A stretch of 20,020 bases of DNA, from NCBI GenBank assembly GCA_963714645.1, contig CAVQQX010000156.1:1-20020 (forward strand), in the 5' to 3' direction. This DNA comes from RPQJ01 sp963714645 (GTDB taxonomy: Bacteria; Pseudomonadota; Gammaproteobacteria; Steroidobacterales; Steroidobacteraceae). This document shows, piece after piece, positions 1-7,728 of the stretch. Position 1 is the stretch's first letter, and every line of letters starts with the position of its first letter. The position numbers were made by a program, and so were the translations under genes. Under the pieces are notes generated by a model. That model was not told the origin of the DNA and searched no databases. It saw only the letters and a program-made list of their open reading frames with translations.

Positions 1-70
1 CGGGAAGCCGCGCTGACCCGATGTATCCTCGCTTTCCCGGCGCCCGGCCGGCCTGGACGAGGACGATCCA

Positions 71-1075
71 ATGCCGATTCCCAGCTCGATGCGTTACGTC
101 GCGGTCAGCGCACCCGGCGGCCCCGAGGTCCTGTCGCTCGCGTCGGCGGACGTGCCCCTCCCGGCGCCGAACGAAGTCCTGATCCGCGTGCTGGCGGCGG
201 GCGTCAATCGGCCCGACATCATGCAACGCAGGGGACTCTATCCCGCACCGCCGGGCGCCAGCCCGATCCTCGGCCTCGAAGTGGCGGGTGAAGTCGTCGC
301 CACCGGGGCCGAAGTCACGCAGTTCGAGCCCGGCAGCCGCGTGTGTGCATTGACGAACGGCGGCGGCTACGCCGAATACTGCGTGGCTCCCGCGACGCAG
401 TGCCTGCCGTGGCCGTCAGGCTACGACGCCGTGCGTGCCGCCGCGTTGCCTGAGACTTTCTTCACGGTCTGGGCCAACCTGTTCGGCCATGGCCGGCTCG
501 TGCGTGGCGAGTCGATGCTCGTGCACGGCGGGACGAGCGGGATCGGCGTGACGGCGATCCAGCTCGCGCGCGAGTCCGGCGGCCGGGTCTTCGCGACCGC
601 CGGCAGCGACGAGAAGTGCGCGGCATGCGTGCGTCTCGGCGCCGAGGCCGCGTTCAACTACCGGACGACGGACTTCGCGCAGCGCATCGCGGCGCTCACG
701 GACGGCCGGGGCGTCGACGTGATCCTCGACATCGTCGGTGCCCCCTATTTCCTGCGCAACCTGCAGAGCCTCGCGTTCGACGGGCGACTGGTGCAGGTGG
801 CCACGCAGCAGGGAGCGACCGTCGAGCGACTCGACCTGTTCCTGGTGATGCGGCGCCGGCTCGTGATCACGGGATCGACCATGCGTCCGCGCACGACCGC
901 GCAGAAGGGCGCCATCGCGGACGAGCTGCGACGCGAGGTCTGGCCGCAGCTCGACGCCGGGCGGGTCGCGCCCGTGATCCACGCGACGTTCCCGCTCGCG
1001 CGCGCAGGGGACGCGCACCGCGTCATGGAATCGAGCGTGCACGTCGGCAAGCTGGTGCTCGAAGTCGCACGCTGA
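71..1075 (+). CDS. NAD(P)H:quinone oxidoreductase, PIG3/zeta-crystallin type (MDR superfamily)
   Basis: A 334-residue medium-chain dehydrogenase/reductase, the usual length for zinc-independent quinone oxidoreductases. The N-terminal GroES-like half carries the family pattern AAGVNRPDIMQRRGLYP (about residues 42-58) and ILGLEVAGEV (66-75). The Rossmann half has the nucleotide-binding loop HGGTSGIGV at 152-160. The zinc-ligand cysteines of alcohol dehydrogenases are absent, as expected for quinone reductases. The family reduces quinones with NADPH in the cytosol; the true substrate here cannot be read from sequence. The ATG at 71 is preceded by GAGGA at 59-63 with good spacing. It lies about 90 bp upstream of arsR, which has its own operator/promoter, so I treat it as a separate unit. 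The first 70 bases of the window show no supportable gene. Confidence 0.9.
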   Translation: MPIPSSMRYVAVSAPGGPEVLSLASADVPLPAPNEVLIRVLAAGVNRPDIMQRRGLYPAPPGASPILGLEVAGEVVATGAEVTQFEPGSRVCALTNGGGYAEYCVAPATQCLPWPSGYDAVRAAALPETFFTVWANLFGHGRLVRGESMLVHGGTSGIGVTAIQLARESGGRVFATAGSDEKCAACVRLGAEAAFNYRTTDFAQRIAALTDGRGVDVILDIVGAPYFLRNLQSLAFDGRLVQVATQQGATVERLDLFLVMRRRLVITGSTMRPRTTAQKGAIADELRREVWPQLDAGRVAPVIHATFPLARAGDAHRVMESSVHVGKLVLEVAR

Positions 1076-1129
1076 GGACGACGCTGCGGCGCCGGGCTGG
1101 GCCGGACCTGGGCCCAGGACCCGCCGGGA

Positions 1130-1163
1130 TTGACGGCGCCTTACATTTCAATGAAAATTGAAA
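1130..1163 (+). promoter_or_regulatory. ars promoter with palindromic ArsR operator
   Basis: The perfect inverted repeat TTTCAAT-GAAA-ATTGAAA occupies 1146-1163, ending one base before the arsR start codon at 1165. A sigma-70-like pair TTGACG (1130-1135) and GAAAAT (1153-1158), spaced by 17 bp, places the palindrome across the spacer and -10 box, where a bound ArsR dimer would block polymerase. ArsR-family repressors bind such short AT-rich dyads; that this one is the ArsR site is inferred from position. Confidence 0.65.
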
Positions 1164-1164
1164 C

Positions 1165-1509
1165 ATGAAGCCCGCCGAAGTACTGCAGGCCCTGGGCGCG
1201 CTGGCGCAGGAATCGCGCCTGGCCGTGTTCCGGCTGCTGGTGAAGCGAGGTCCCGCCGGGCACGCCGCCGGCGAAATTGCCACGCGCCTGGACATTCCGC
1301 CTCCCGCGCTCACGTTCCACCTCAAGGAACTCGCGCTCGCCGGGCTGGTGACGTCCAGGAAGTCCGGCCGCCACGTGATCTACAGCGCACGCTTCGACCG
1401 CATGAACGCGCTGCTCGCCTACCTGACCGAGAATTGCTGCGGGCAGGGACGCGACTGCGCACCGTCGTGCGCACCGGCGCCACGGGCGCCGGCGAGGAAG
1501 CAGGCGTGA
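1165..1509 (+). CDS. arsR: ArsR-family arsenite-responsive transcriptional repressor
   Basis: A 114-residue winged-helix repressor of the ArsR/SmtB family. The DNA-binding region LDIPPPALTFHLKELALAGLV lies at about residues 42-62 and the wing around SRKSGRHVIYSA at 64-75. The C-terminal cysteines C91, C92 and C98 have the CC-x5-C spacing known from Acidithiobacillus ferrooxidans ArsR (Cys95/96/102), where they bind As(III). A further Cys lies at 102. The CX(V/L)C metal site in alpha-3 of the classical plasmid R773 type is absent. It should repress its own operon and release DNA on binding arsenite. The start has no visible Shine-Dalgarno and sits 7 bp after the probable -10 box, so the mRNA may be leaderless. 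The stop codon overlaps the GTG start of the next gene (GTGA at 1506-1509). Confidence 0.93.
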   Translation: MKPAEVLQALGALAQESRLAVFRLLVKRGPAGHAAGEIATRLDIPPPALTFHLKELALAGLVTSRKSGRHVIYSARFDRMNALLAYLTENCCGQGRDCAPSCAPAPRAPARKQA

Positions 1510-2423
1510 TCGTTCGCGAGGCTGCCCCGGGCGACATCGCCGCGATCGTCCGCCTCCTCGGCCAGGCGGGGCTGCCTGCGTCCGACCTGCGGGGCGGCTC
1601 GACGGTTCGCTTCTGGGTCGCGGACCACGCAGGCTCGGTGATGGGCGCGGTCGGCCTCGAGCGCCACGGCGATGCCGCGCTGCTGCGCTCGCTCGTCGTG
1701 GATCCCGCCAGTCGCGGAACCGGAGTCGGTCTCGCCCTCGTCGAGGCGGCGGAATCCGCGGCCCGCGCCGGCGCCGTCGACGAGCTCGTGCTGCTGACGC
1801 AGACCGCGTGCGATTTTTTCCTGCATCGCGGTTTTTCCGTGATCGCACGCGACGCGGCGCCGCCTGCCGTGACAGGCAGTGCCGAATTCCGTGCGCTGTG
1901 CCCGGCTTCGGCCGTGTGCATGGCCAAGCCGCTGGGGCGGAAGGTCGAGGTGCTGTTCCTCTGCACCGGCAATTCCTGCCGTTCGATCCTGGCCGAGGCG
2001 ACGTTCAACCACCTCGCCCCACACGGGTGGCACGCGTCGAGCGCGGGCAGCCATCCCACCGGCCGCGTGCACCCGCGCGCGCTCGCGTTGCTGGCACGCG
2101 AGGGCATCGATCCCGGGGCCTGCTACAGCAAGTCGTGGAACGACCTCGCGCAGGTGCCGGACGTCGTCGTGACGGTCTGTGCCGATGCCGCCGGCGAAAC
2201 CTGCCCCGCGTATCTCGGGCCGGTATTGCGCGCCCACTGGGGCGTCGAGGACCCCGCCCGCGCCACCGGTGACGACGCGGCCATCGACGCGGCCTTCGAC
2301 GCCGCGTATCGCACGCTGCGCAGGCGCATCGAGGCGATGTTCGCGCTTCCCCTGCCGGAATTGCGGGCAGACCGCGCACGGCTCGAGCGCGAGCTGCGCC
2401 ACATCGGCACGTCGGTGCACTGA
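1506..2423 (+). CDS. Fused GNAT acetyltransferase (ArsN-like) / arsenate reductase ArsC (LMW-PTP fold)
   Basis: Two domains in one 305-residue protein. Residues 1-140 form a GNAT N-acetyltransferase with the acetyl-CoA loop RGTGVG at 70-75, resembling the ArsN2 proteins of ars operons. Residues 146-280 are a low-molecular-weight phosphatase-type arsenate reductase with the CX5R loop CTGNSCR (153-159), a VEDPA segment with the likely catalytic Asp at 249, and the redox cysteines C225 and C233. It should reduce As(V) to As(III) in the cytosol using a cysteine relay and thioredoxin or glutaredoxin. The role of the GNAT half is unknown: ArsN1 relatives acetylate arsinothricin and phosphinothricin, but ArsN2 substrates are unclear. 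The GTG start is chosen because it overlaps the arsR stop and follows GAGGAAG at 1494-1500; the reading frame stays open farther upstream only as arsR shadow. Reduced arsenite passes to the exporter encoded 2 bp downstream. Confidence 0.88.
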   Translation: MIVREAAPGDIAAIVRLLGQAGLPASDLRGGSTVRFWVADHAGSVMGAVGLERHGDAALLRSLVVDPASRGTGVGLALVEAAESAARAGAVDELVLLTQTACDFFLHRGFSVIARDAAPPAVTGSAEFRALCPASAVCMAKPLGRKVEVLFLCTGNSCRSILAEATFNHLAPHGWHASSAGSHPTGRVHPRALALLAREGIDPGACYSKSWNDLAQVPDVVVTVCADAAGETCPAYLGPVLRAHWGVEDPARATGDDAAIDAAFDAAYRTLRRRIEAMFALPLPELRADRARLERELRHIGTSVH

Positions 2424-2425
2424 CG

Positions 2426-3496
2426 ATGTCCGCACAGCCGCAGGCCGCGACCCGACCCCCCGCACCGTCGCTCGGCTTCTTCGAGCGTTACCTCACCGTG
2501 TGGGTGCTGGCCTGCATCGTGGTCGGCGTTATGGCCGGCCAGGCGTTCCCGACCGCGTTCCAGTCGGTCGGGCGATGGGAAATTGCCACGGTGAACGTGC
2601 CGGTGGCCCTGCTCGTCTGGATCATGATCATCCCGATGCTGGCCAGGGTGGACTTCACGGCGCTCCACGGAATTCGCCGGCACGTCCGCGGCATCGGGGT
2701 GACTCTTTTCGTCAACTGGCTCGTGAAGCCCTTCTCGATGGCATTGCTGGGCTGGATCTTCGTGCGTCACCTGTTCGCACCCTGGCTGCCCCCGGCCCAG
2801 CTCGATGGCTACGTCGCGGGGCTGATCCTGCTCGCAGCCGCGCCGTGCACCGCGATGGTGTTCGTGTGGTCGAGGCTCTCGCACGGCGATCCGCTCTTCA
2901 CGCTGACCCAGGTAGCGCTGAACGACACGCTGATGGTGTTCCTGTTCGCGCCGATCGTGGGGCTGCTGCTCGGGATCGCGACGATCGTGGTGCCGTGGGC
3001 CACGCTCGTCACCTCGGTCGGGATCTACATCGTCGTCCCGGTCGTCCTGGCACAGGCATGGCGTCGCTCGATCGCCGCGCGAGGGCCCGGCGCGATCGAC
3101 TTAATGATGGCGCGGGTCGGGCCGTGGTCGACGGCCGCGCTGCTGCTGACGCTCGTGCTGCTGTTCGCCTTCCAGGGCGAGGCCATCATCGACCAGCCGC
3201 TGGTGATCGCCCTGCTCGCCGTGCCGATCCTGATCCAGGTGATTTTCAATGCCTCTCTCGCCTACGGGCTCAATCGTGCGGTCGGCGAGACGCACGACGT
3301 CGCATGCCCGTCGGCGCTGATCGGAGCCTCCAATTTCTTCGAACTGGCGGTGGCCACGGCGATCAGCCTGTTCGGGCTCGAGTCCGGCGCCGCGCTCGCG
3401 ACGGTCGTCGGCGTCCTGGTGGAAGTTCCCGTGATGCTGCTGGTCGTGCACGTCGTGAACTCCACGAGGGGCTGGTACGAGCGGGGCGTTGCATGA
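2426..3496 (+). CDS. acr3: Acr3-family arsenite efflux transporter
   Basis: A 356-residue inner-membrane protein with about ten hydrophobic segments, starting after a short cytosolic tail (LGFFERYLTVWV, residues 16-27, is typical of Acr3). The conserved cysteine lies in AAPCTAMVFVWS (C141) and the conserved glutamate in VGVLVEVPVML (E333). These correspond to the Cys and Glu found necessary for arsenite transport in Acr3 of Alkaliphilus metalliredigens. NFFELA near residue 311 is another family signature. It exports As(OH)3 driven by the proton gradient. Only 2 bp separate it from the ArsN-ArsC gene and no clear ribosome binding site is seen, so translation is probably coupled. It ends 25 bp from the stop of the convergent SPFH gene. 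A short GCGGCC/GGCCGC dyad at 3511-3531 could act as a weak shared terminator. Confidence 0.93.
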   Translation: MSAQPQAATRPPAPSLGFFERYLTVWVLACIVVGVMAGQAFPTAFQSVGRWEIATVNVPVALLVWIMIIPMLARVDFTALHGIRRHVRGIGVTLFVNWLVKPFSMALLGWIFVRHLFAPWLPPAQLDGYVAGLILLAAAPCTAMVFVWSRLSHGDPLFTLTQVALNDTLMVFLFAPIVGLLLGIATIVVPWATLVTSVGIYIVVPVVLAQAWRRSIAARGPGAIDLMMARVGPWSTAALLLTLVLLFAFQGEAIIDQPLVIALLAVPILIQVIFNASLAYGLNRAVGETHDVACPSALIGASNFFELAVATAISLFGLESGAALATVVGVLVEVPVMLLVVHVVNSTRGWYERGVA

Positions 3497-3521
3497 CGAC
3501 GCCTGCTGTCGCGGCCGGCGG

Positions 3522-4448
3522 CTAGGGCCGCACGACGCCCGTCGCCGCGGGCGCCTTGATCAGCGCCATGGCGGTCGCAATCAACGACGAGACCTCGCTC
3601 ATGTTGCCTGGCACGATCATCGTGTTGTTGGTCCGCGCGAGCTGGGCAAAGGCTTCCACGGCCTTTTCCGCCACCTTGAGCTGCACTGCCAGCTCGCCGC
3701 CGGGCGAGCGAATGGCGTCCGCGATCTTGCGGATCGCATCGGCCGTGGCGTCGGCCACCGTCGTGATCGCGGCGGCCTCGCCCTGTGCCTGGTTGATCTC
3801 CGCCTGCCGCTCACCCTCCGAGCGGGCGATGAAGGCTTCGCGTTCGCCGGTCGCGATGTTGATCTGCTCCTGCTTGCGACCCTCGGACGCGGCGATCAGC
3901 GCGCGCTTCTCGCGCTCGGCGGTGATCTGGGCCTGCATCGCGTGCAGGATCTCCTTGGGCGGCGTCAGGTCCTTGATTTCGTAGCGCAGCACCTTGACGC
4001 CCCAGTTCGCAGCCGCCTCGTCGAGCGCGCTCACGACTGCGGCATTGATGTGGTCGCGTTCCTCGAAGGTCTTGTCGAGCTCCATCTTGCCGATCACCGA
4101 GCGCAGCAGCGTCTGCGCGAGCTGCGTGATCGCCATCACGTAGTTGCTCGAGCCGTAGCTCGCGCGCATCGGGTCGGTGACCTGGAAATAGATGATGCCG
4201 TCGACCTGCAGCTGCGTGTTGTCCTTGGTGATGCAGACCTGGCTCGGCACGTCGAGCGGCACCTCCTTGAGCGAGTGCTTGTAGGAGACGCGCTCGACGA
4301 ACGGCACGACGAACTTGAGGCCCGGGGTGAGCGTGCGGTCGTACTTGCCGAGCCGCTCGACGACCCAAGCGTGCTGCTGCGGCACGATCTTGAACGTGAG
4401 GACGATGAAGATCGCCGCGATGACGAACAGTACCAGTGCAATGGCCAT
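3522..4448 (-). CDS. SPFH/stomatin-like membrane protein (QmcA/stomatin family)
   Basis: A 308-residue SPFH (band 7) protein. One N-terminal membrane segment (about residues 2-20) is followed by the stomatin-type core VERLGKYDRTLTPGLKFVVPF (30-50) and LDVPSQVCITKDNTQLQVDG (65-84). A long Ala/Glu/Arg-rich coiled-coil stretch (about 170-250) follows, then a short conserved tail with MIVPGNMSEVSSLI. Such proteins form large ring or cage oligomers on the inner membrane, often around the FtsH protease or as partners of NfeD. The NfeD-like gene lies 63 bp upstream on the same strand, the classic pairing, so the two are probably cotranscribed. GGAG lies 8 bp upstream of the ATG. The precise physiological role is not determined by sequence. 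Confidence 0.93.
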   Translation of the reverse strand: MAIALVLFVIAAIFIVLTFKIVPQQHAWVVERLGKYDRTLTPGLKFVVPFVERVSYKHSLKEVPLDVPSQVCITKDNTQLQVDGIIYFQVTDPMRASYGSSNYVMAITQLAQTLLRSVIGKMELDKTFEERDHINAAVVSALDEAAANWGVKVLRYEIKDLTPPKEILHAMQAQITAEREKRALIAASEGRKQEQINIATGEREAFIARSEGERQAEINQAQGEAAAITTVADATADAIRKIADAIRSPGGELAVQLKVAEKAVEAFAQLARTNNTMIVPGNMSEVSSLIATAMALIKAPAATGVVRP

Positions 4449-4511
4449 GGACCTGGGCTCCGCGCTTGGGTGGATGAATCCGGAATCGATGCCGGCGGGC
4501 CGGGCGCCCAG

Positions 4512-4943
4512 CTAGCGCACGCGCGGCGCGAGCACGAGCCAGTTGCCTTCGACGGCGACGATCTCGTGCTCGCCTGTCGCTGTGGTCGCACCGGGAGCAC
4601 GACGGGCAGGCCAGCCCGACCCGCGATAGTTCACGCGGGTCGTGCCGTCGGGCGTCCATTCGGTCACGTGCACCGTGCCGCCGATGTCCAGGTTGACGTC
4701 GCGATTGCTGGCGGCCGGCGCGCCCTGCGGCTCGCGCGAGCGCTTCCAGTGCCAGGCTGCCGTCGCCCCTCCCCCGACGACGGCGGCGGCGGCGATCTGC
4801 AACGTGAGCGACACGCCGAGGTGGGCCGCCATCGCGGCGGCCGCGAGCCCCAGCGCCATCATCAGCAGGTAGAAGGTGCCGGTGGCGAGTTCGAGCGCCA
4901 CCGCGACCCCCGCGGCCAGCCACCAGATCGTCGCCGGTGTCAC
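4512..4943 (-). CDS. Short NfeD-like membrane protein (NfeD1b type)
   Basis: A 143-residue protein with two to three hydrophobic helices in the first 65 residues, containing ELATGTFYLLMMALG, a typical NfeD segment. A soluble C-terminal OB-fold-like domain follows with the pattern GTVHVTEWTPDGTTRVNYRGSGWPA (about 89-113) and a final EHEIVAVEGNWLVLAPR. It lacks the N-terminal ClpP-like protease domain of long NfeD proteins. The GTG start at 4943 is chosen because the membrane segment begins eight residues later and homologous short NfeDs start here; a longer in-frame extension to 5222 is arginine/proline-rich shadow of the neighbouring gene. It probably acts with the SPFH protein encoded just downstream to organise membrane domains. 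Confidence 0.87.
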   Translation of the reverse strand: MTPATIWWLAAGVAVALELATGTFYLLMMALGLAAAAMAAHLGVSLTLQIAAAAVVGGGATAAWHWKRSREPQGAPAASNRDVNLDIGGTVHVTEWTPDGTTRVNYRGSGWPARRAPGATTATGEHEIVAVEGNWLVLAPRVR

Positions 4944-5082
4944 GGGATTCGCGCCCCCCGCCTCGCCGCCCGTCCGCGGCCGATGGCCGGGCGGGCGCTC
5001 ATGTCGTTCTGCATGCCGCGAGCTTACACCGCGGCGGCAGAAACGCGAACGCGCGGGCAGGCAGCGGCCCTGCGACGCGCCC

Positions 5083-6579
5083 TTACCCGGCGGGCGAGCC
5101 CGCTGCTGCAGTCGTCGTGCGGGTCGTGGTCGCGGCTGCGTCGGCGGCCGGTGCGGCGGCATCGGCCGGGACCTCGCCGGAAATCTGGCGCAGGATCGCA
5201 GGATCGGCTTCGTCCTCGGCAAGGATCGTGTGGCAGCTGTCGCAGTCCTTGGAGATCTTGTCGCCGTCCTCGGTCTTGTGCTTGCGGTCGTGGCAGCGGA
5301 AGCACCCGGTCGATTCCTGGTGGCCGATGTGGTTCGGATACGTACCCCACGTGACCTTCATGGCCGGGAAGACGTTCCAGGCATAGATGTCGCCGAGGGC
5401 CCTGCCGGCCTGCTCGATCGCCGCCTGCTGGCTGGAAGCGACGTCCGGGTAGGTCTTGGCGTAGAACGCGGCGATGTCCTTCGCGATGCCCGCCCGCGCG
5501 GCTTCGTGTGAAGCATAGTCCACCTGCACGGCGCGCAGCCCTTCGCGCTTGATGAACGGCAGCGCCCGGTCGATCGTGCCCTGGTCGAGGGCCGAATCGA
5601 TCTCCTTCGCCGCCGGGCGCAAGACGTGCGTCGGCCGGTTGTGGCAGTCGACGCAGTCCATCGTTCGCCACACCGACCCGGCGGGGGCCTCCTCCCTGGC
5701 CTTGAAGACCTTCTTGGCGCCGCTCTTCGCCGTCATCTCGACGTCGTAGATCGTTTCGCGGCTCTCGTCCGAAAGGTAGCGGATCGTCACGCCCGGATCG
5801 ACGTGCCAGTGGATGCCCGACGAACCGCGACCGTGCTCGCCGCCGATCTTCATGAGCAGAACGTTGTGCAATTCGGTGTTGTTCTCGTCGTCGGAGTAAT
5901 GCACGCGGACCTTGAGGCGGTCGCCCGAGAACTTGCCGGGATAGTGACACTGCTCGCAGGTCTCGCGCGCCGGGCGCAGGTTGTGCACCGGCGTCGAGAT
6001 CGGCGTGGGGTAGAGGTTGAACGTCACCGCAATCAGTTGCCAGCTGCCGGACAGCTTGGACTTGACGAACCAGTCGGCTCCCGGCCCGATGTGGCAGTCG
6101 GCGCAGGCGACGCGAGAGTGCGGCGACCGCTGGTAGGCCGTGTACTCCGGCTGCATCACCGTGTGGCAGACCGTGCCGCAGAACTCGACCGACTCCATGT
6201 ACTCGACGCCCTTGTACGTCCCCACCGCCAGCACCACGACTCCGAGCAGCGACAGCACGCCGAACGCCGCCAGGGCATGGCGGGTGCGGGGTGCGTTCAG
6301 GTCGATGACCGGCAGGCTGGGCGCCGGTTCGCCGTGGGCCACCGCGGCCTGTTCCCGCTTCTTCTGGCGCCAGATGCCGACCGGCACCAGGACAAGCCCC
6401 GCCACCATGACGGCAGGCAGCAGCAGGTACGTGAGGATGCCGAGGTAGGGTCCGCCACGGAATCCTGAGAACTGGATCACGAACAGGGTGACGAACAGCA
6501 GGCCGGCGACGAGCGCGATGATCGTGCCGACGATGCTGAGCAGGCTCCGCGTGATGACGGAAATATAGTTCTTGAACAT
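5083..6579 (-). CDS. NapC/NirT-like hexaheme c-type cytochrome with three N-terminal membrane segments
   Basis: A 498-residue protein with three hydrophobic segments (about 12-36, 45-70, 102-122) and a periplasmic multiheme domain. Six heme-attachment motifs are visible: CGTVCH (134-139), CADCH (159), CEQCH (208), CVDCH (309), CFRCH (426) and CDSCH (446). The first has three residues between the cysteines instead of two; it is followed by VM, comparable with the CxxCHxM heme 1 of NrfH/NapC, where heme 1 is high-spin and near the quinol site. The heme-rich region around QPEYTAYQRSPHSRVACADCHIGPGADWFVKSKLSG resembles NapC/NirT-family quinol dehydrogenases, but two hemes lie in a C-terminal extension. 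The tail after 455 is low-complexity Ala/Thr/Pro. It is the last gene of a same-strand cytochrome cluster and probably passes electrons from menaquinol or ubiquinol to periplasmic partners. Confidence 0.87.
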   Translation of the reverse strand: MFKNYISVITRSLLSIVGTIIALVAGLLFVTLFVIQFSGFRGGPYLGILTYLLLPAVMVAGLVLVPVGIWRQKKREQAAVAHGEPAPSLPVIDLNAPRTRHALAAFGVLSLLGVVVLAVGTYKGVEYMESVEFCGTVCHTVMQPEYTAYQRSPHSRVACADCHIGPGADWFVKSKLSGSWQLIAVTFNLYPTPISTPVHNLRPARETCEQCHYPGKFSGDRLKVRVHYSDDENNTELHNVLLMKIGGEHGRGSSGIHWHVDPGVTIRYLSDESRETIYDVEMTAKSGAKKVFKAREEAPAGSVWRTMDCVDCHNRPTHVLRPAAKEIDSALDQGTIDRALPFIKREGLRAVQVDYASHEAARAGIAKDIAAFYAKTYPDVASSQQAAIEQAGRALGDIYAWNVFPAMKVTWGTYPNHIGHQESTGCFRCHDRKHKTEDGDKISKDCDSCHTILAEDEADPAILRQISGEVPADAAAPAADAAATTTRTTTAAAGSPAG

Positions 6580-6660
6580 TCATGACCCCCGAGGGCCGTT
6601 CGCGGGCGAAAACGTCGGCGAAGAATAAACACTTCGCGCGGCGCGCACCATTTCGGTATT

Positions 6661-6688
6661 ACCGCAGCGGCCGCGGCCGCCGTGCGGT
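6661..6688 (-). terminator. GC-rich hairpin downstream of the small cytochrome c gene
   Basis: The outer arms ACCGCA (6661-6666) and TGCGGT (6683-6688) enclose GCGGCC/GGCCGC, giving a long GC stem with a 2-base bulge. It begins 11 bp after the stop of the monoheme cytochrome gene and lies before the NapC-like gene. No T-run follows on the minus strand, so it may attenuate transcription or stabilise mRNA rather than terminate fully. Confidence 0.4.
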
Positions 6689-6698
6689 TCCCGCGACG

Positions 6699-7007
6699 CT
6701 ACTGCAGGGTCGCATAATACGCGGCGAGGTTGGCGATCTCGGCCGCACTGAGCTTTTTCGCTTCCTTGGCCATCCTGGCGCTCTGGGTGCGGGTTCCGTT
6801 CTGATATTCCTGCATCGCCTGGGTGAACTTCTCGACGGACATGCCGACGACCGAGGGAATCCCGTCGTCGCCTTTGCCGTCGTCGCCGTGGCAGTCGACG
6901 CAGGAGTCGGCCGCGCGGGCCTTGCCCGCAGCCACATCGGCGGCATCGGTGGGGGCGGCCAGCAGGAAACCGGCGGCCAGCATTGCGGTCGGGATCAGCT
7001 TGCTCAT
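6699..7007 (-). CDS. Small periplasmic monoheme class I cytochrome c
   Basis: A 102-residue precursor. Residues 1-22 are a signal peptide ending PTDA, followed by the mature start ADVAAGKARAADSCVDCHG with the single CXXCH at 36-40. The C-terminal half, QEYQNGTRTQSARMAKEAKKLSAAEIANLAAYYATL, matches the class I pattern with the probable Met axial ligand in ARMAKEA, as in c553 and the cytochrome subunit of flavocytochrome c. GAGGA precedes the ATG by 8 bp. It is a small soluble electron carrier, and its position between a NrfD-like and a NapC-like gene suggests it shuttles electrons for this membrane module. Confidence 0.88.
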   Translation of the reverse strand: MSKLIPTAMLAAGFLLAAPTDAADVAAGKARAADSCVDCHGDDGKGDDGIPSVVGMSVEKFTQAMQEYQNGTRTQSARMAKEAKKLSAAEIANLAAYYATLQ

Positions 7008-7044
7008 GACGACGATCCTCTGGTTCGGATGGCTTCGGCCGGGT

Positions 7045-7728
7045 TCAGCGGGCGGCCTGCGCTCGCTGCTCCAGCCACCGTGTGGGCAGCACGTAGTTCA
7101 GTACGGTCAGGATGATGAACGGCAACGACAGCAGCAGCAACGCCGTCAGCAGGCTCTCGGTGCCGGTGAGCTCCATCTTGTACGCCATCAGGCCGCGGAA
7201 GCTCTTCGAGAACAGCTGGCCGCCGATCACGACGTTCCAGCGCATGCTGAAGATGCCCACCTCGATCAGCAGTACCGAGGCGAAGTACATCAGCCGGCGC
7301 AGGTCGTCGTTGAACCGGCGGCTGCGGACCAGTGCCAGGATGACCAGCGGCACCACCATCCCGAGCACGAGCTGCATGACGACCAGGCTGTTGAACAGCT
7401 TCACCGACACCAGCTGGCCGAGGATCTTGATCGACTCCTCGCTCTGGTAGACCCGGTGTATGTAGTCGAGCGCCTCGAGCGCGAAGTCGACGATGATCGC
7501 GACCAGCAGGAACAACCCGACCTTGTCGAGACAGCGCATGTCGATCTTCTCGTTGCGCAGCAGGGCGATGACCATGTAGACGAGCATCACCATCGCGATG
7601 CCCGACACGATGGCCGACATCAGGAAGACGATGGGCATCAGCACGCTGCCCCACCACGGGTTCGCCTTGATCGAGCCGAAGATGAACACGACGTACCCGT
7701 GCCGCTGCGCCGGACTATCTAGGGGCAT
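7045..7728 (-). CDS. C-terminal half of a NrfD/HybB-family membrane subunit (probable 5' truncation)
   Basis: A 227-residue protein with five hydrophobic helices. ANPWWGSVLMPIVFLMSAIV (about residues 21-40) corresponds to the middle of HybB/NrfD proteins (HPLW...LP...SA in HybB), and SMRWNVVIGGQ is the hallmark of a late helix in this family. Full-length members have about 380-430 residues and eight to ten helices, so roughly the first 170 residues are missing. The frame upstream stays open but encodes nothing NrfD-like. Only the first eight or nine residues (MPLDSPAQR) look foreign, and they are encoded inside a set of inverted repeats. No ribosome binding site is visible before the ATG. The family conducts quinol oxidation or reduction together with an iron-sulfur protein, which is also absent here. 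It may be a remnant, or a shortened subunit supported by the fused cytochrome b encoded upstream. Confidence 0.75.
   Translation of the reverse strand: MPLDSPAQRHGYVVFIFGSIKANPWWGSVLMPIVFLMSAIVSGIAMVMLVYMVIALLRNEKIDMRCLDKVGLFLLVAIIVDFALEALDYIHRVYQSEESIKILGQLVSVKLFNSLVVMQLVLGMVVPLVILALVRSRRFNDDLRRLMYFASVLLIEVGIFSMRWNVVIGGQLFSKSFRGLMAYKMELTGTESLLTALLLLSLPFIILTVLNYVLPTRWLEQRAQAAR

Noticed and set aside
71..1075. The quinone oxidoreductase as part of the ars operon.
   Set aside because: It is separated by about 90 bp containing the ars promoter and operator, and the family is not a usual ars component.
1107..1118. The palindrome CCTGGGCCCAGG after the quinone oxidoreductase gene, as a terminator.
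   Set aside because: It has no loop and no following T-run. It is a short GC palindrome that can occur by chance at this base composition.
1158..1505. A longer start for the ArsN-ArsC protein.
   Set aside because: The upstream part is an arginine-rich shadow of arsR. The GTG at 1506 has a Shine-Dalgarno and a coupled GTGA overlap.
3489..5354. A long plus-strand frame opposite the SPFH and NfeD genes.
   Set aside because: It is antisense to two recognisable conserved proteins and has no family features of its own.
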